Origin: Setomelanomma holmii
Lineage: Eukaryota; Ascomycota; Dothideomycetes; Pleosporales; Phaeosphaeriaceae
NCBI GenBank assembly: GCA_010015745.1
Contig: ML978180.1
Location: 186,001 to 250,000 of the forward strand
Reading direction: 5' to 3'
DNA: 64,000 nucleotides
Shown: one piece after another, positions 62,805-64,000 of the stretch
How the letters are laid out: the number at the start of each line of letters is the position of its first letter
Numbering within the stretch: the first letter of the stretch is position 1
Notes under the pieces: model-generated
What the model was told of the DNA's origin: nothing
The model's database searches: none
Seen by the model: only the letters and a program-made list of their open reading frames with translations
Translations under genes and position numbers: made by a program

Positions 62805-64000
62805 TCATTCTTGCTCGGACGTCCTGTTGTGTGAGGTCGTACTCGATCGTTTTTGGATTTCGAGCAGCTTGGCCGAGCCTGCACTGAGGTGTCGGGCGTG
62901 ATTCTTTCCAAGTTCGACGCTCTTTGCACGTTGCACCATGATTGGCTCGGTGTCAGACGATGGGGAGTCTGGGGTTTGCGGATCCGTTTCGTTGGTCTTT
63001 GGTGAGGACTCTTCAACATTTGATTTGCCGTCGGTGTAGAAACTCAGCAGGCCTTCCGTAGACTTCACACGGGGCTGGCGGTGGATGATGGTAGGTTGGC
63101 GACCCGGCACAGTGTGAACGAGTTCTTCTTCTGAGGACGACGAGACTGTCTTGTCGGGTACCTCTTCTTGTTCCTCGTCTGACTCGGCTGCAGCATCCAA
63201 CGCCATCAATGTGCTGCTCGCTTTCCTGCCAATGAGGTCGCTTGATTGTCCGGGTTGAGGAGTCAATCGTCGGAAGTACTCGTCATCTGCCATGCCAAGT
63301 TCTTCATAAGATGCGTTGAATGCTTCATTCCTTTGCGCGGCGGACGATGCTACGCTGGAGTGTATCTGTGATCGATTTGAGGCCCTCTTGAGCGGCTTGC
63401 CTGACAGCCAAGATGCTTCCGAGTCGACGGAGGCCAGAGACTGGGACATTATATTCCCCACAGGCATATTTGGGCTTACTGGTGAATCTGGTCGTTGTCC
63501 TGCTGAGGAATGGAGAGATTCCACGCGTAGATCTGATGGGATCTGACTTTTGCGACGTGCGGCGATGGCACTTGTTGTAGGAACTTCAGGTGATTGTACC
63601 CGTGAATCGGGTGGTGAGATGGGGAACTCCGGGAGATCCTCTCTGAATTTTGACATGGTTCGTCTGGGCACACTGGATGGCCTGCGAATCTGAATTGGTG
63701 GGGTAGCAGGCGCGGTCCCAACCAGGTGAGCAGGAAGTGGTTGGCGAGACATGGACTCTCGCGAAGTGTTTGAGAAGGAGATCTCTGAGGGAGTGGTCCT
63801 TCCTTGATCTTGAGAATTGCGCTTGCCTCTTCGAAACAGAGACGCAAACACACCCATCCGCCTGCCTTCTGAACTGCGTCGACGAGTCGACCCACGCTTG
63901 GAAGCTGTCGTCTCGACTGTGTCAACGGGATGAAGTGAGCCGCTTCGAAACGGATCTTGCGTTTGTTCAATGGACTCAACTGGCGTATCTTGGGCTATTC
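62805..64000 (-). CDS. Uncharacterised disordered Ser-rich protein, 5' end beyond window
   Basis: The frame is open from the right edge to the stop at 62805, so about 398 residues of the C-terminal part are visible; an internal ATG at 63857 is probably not the start because the upstream codons (QDTPVESIEQTQDPFRSGSL) continue in the same style. The sequence is dominated by Ser, Pro, Arg, Glu and Gln, with basic patches (LFRRGKRNSQDQ; RKSQIPSDLRVES) and acidic runs (ESDEEQEEVPDK; SSSSEEELVHTVPG) suggesting many phosphorylation sites. No folded domain is recognisable. It could be a cortical or signalling scaffold, but this is not supported by any motif. Confidence 0.7.
   Translation of the reverse strand, partial: IAQDTPVESIEQTQDPFRSGSLHPVDTVETTASKRGSTRRRSSEGRRMGVFASLFRRGKRNSQDQGRTTPSEISFSNTSRESMSRQPLPAHLVGTAPATPPIQIRRPSSVPRRTMSKFREDLPEFPISPPDSRVQSPEVPTTSAIAARRKSQIPSDLRVESLHSSAGQRPDSPVSPNMPVGNIMSQSLASVDSEASWLSGKPLKRASNRSQIHSSVASSAAQRNEAFNASYEELGMADDEYFRRLTPQPGQSSDLIGRKASSTLMALDAAAESDEEQEEVPDKTVSSSSEEELVHTVPGRQPTIIHRQPRVKSTEGLLSFYTDGKSNVEESSPKTNETDPQTPDSPSSDTEPIMVQRAKSVELGKNHARHLSAGSAKLLEIQKRSSTTSHNRTSEQE

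Noticed and set aside
1..64000. CRISPR arrays, insertion sequences, long terminal repeats
   Set aside because: None seen by eye. A eukaryotic gene structure throughout makes CRISPR implausible, and no long direct or inverted repeats were noticed; a dot-plot would be the decisive test.

Overview
The window reads as a filamentous ascomycete (Pezizomycotina, most likely Dothideomycetes) nuclear chromosome. The support is gene structure and content. Nearly every clear gene is split by 42-93 bp introns with GTRAGT-like donors, CTRAC-like branch points and YAG acceptors. The recognisable genes are fungal orthologues: a two-finger GATA iron repressor, Tao3/Mor2, a COPI-associated TVP15-like protein, PEX12, an Mep/Amt permease and a P450 reductase. 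No tRNA, rRNA, CRISPR array or intact transposon was seen. The class-level placement is inference.

Left third (1-22.7 kb): a 5' fragment of an SSU1-type sulfite/TDT transporter; an uncharacterised three-exon gene with one in-frame TAG; a small ORF with a frame break; eIF2B alpha (GCN3); a disordered hypothetical protein with a competing reading frame; a disrupted single-pass membrane protein; a secreted protein; a TVP15-like Golgi protein; a SreA/SRE-type siderophore repressor with a consensus ATCTGATAA site upstream; then the proteasome subunit RPN1 facing away from the ribosome-biogenesis kinase RIO2.

Middle (22.7-46.7 kb): a two-RRM RNA-binding protein, a 3.5-kb stretch with no supportable gene, NADPH-cytochrome P450 reductase, the very large Tao3/Mor2 morphogenesis scaffold, a 3.6-kb region of decayed or unresolved ORFs (41.0-44.5 kb), and a MATE transporter.

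Right third (46.7-64 kb): PEX12 facing away from a PQ-loop membrane protein, a proline-rich hypothetical, a GMC oxidoreductase, an uncharacterised polytopic membrane protein with frame problems and a striking triple E-box palindrome upstream, a coding remnant with one in-frame TAA, an ammonium permease, an alpha/beta hydrolase, a thioredoxin with a possible mitochondrial leader, and a disordered protein running off the right edge.

The genes do not form one pathway; this looks like ordinary mixed-function euchromatin. I did not find a defined new multi-gene system. The best leads are the candidate SreA autoregulatory site, the 10-bp-phased triple CAGCTG palindrome, and the repeated pattern that small lineage-type genes carry single in-frame stops or frame breaks while all the conserved genes are intact. 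Coordinates of split genes are outer limits; intron positions are given in the text and are predictions from splice motifs and frame.
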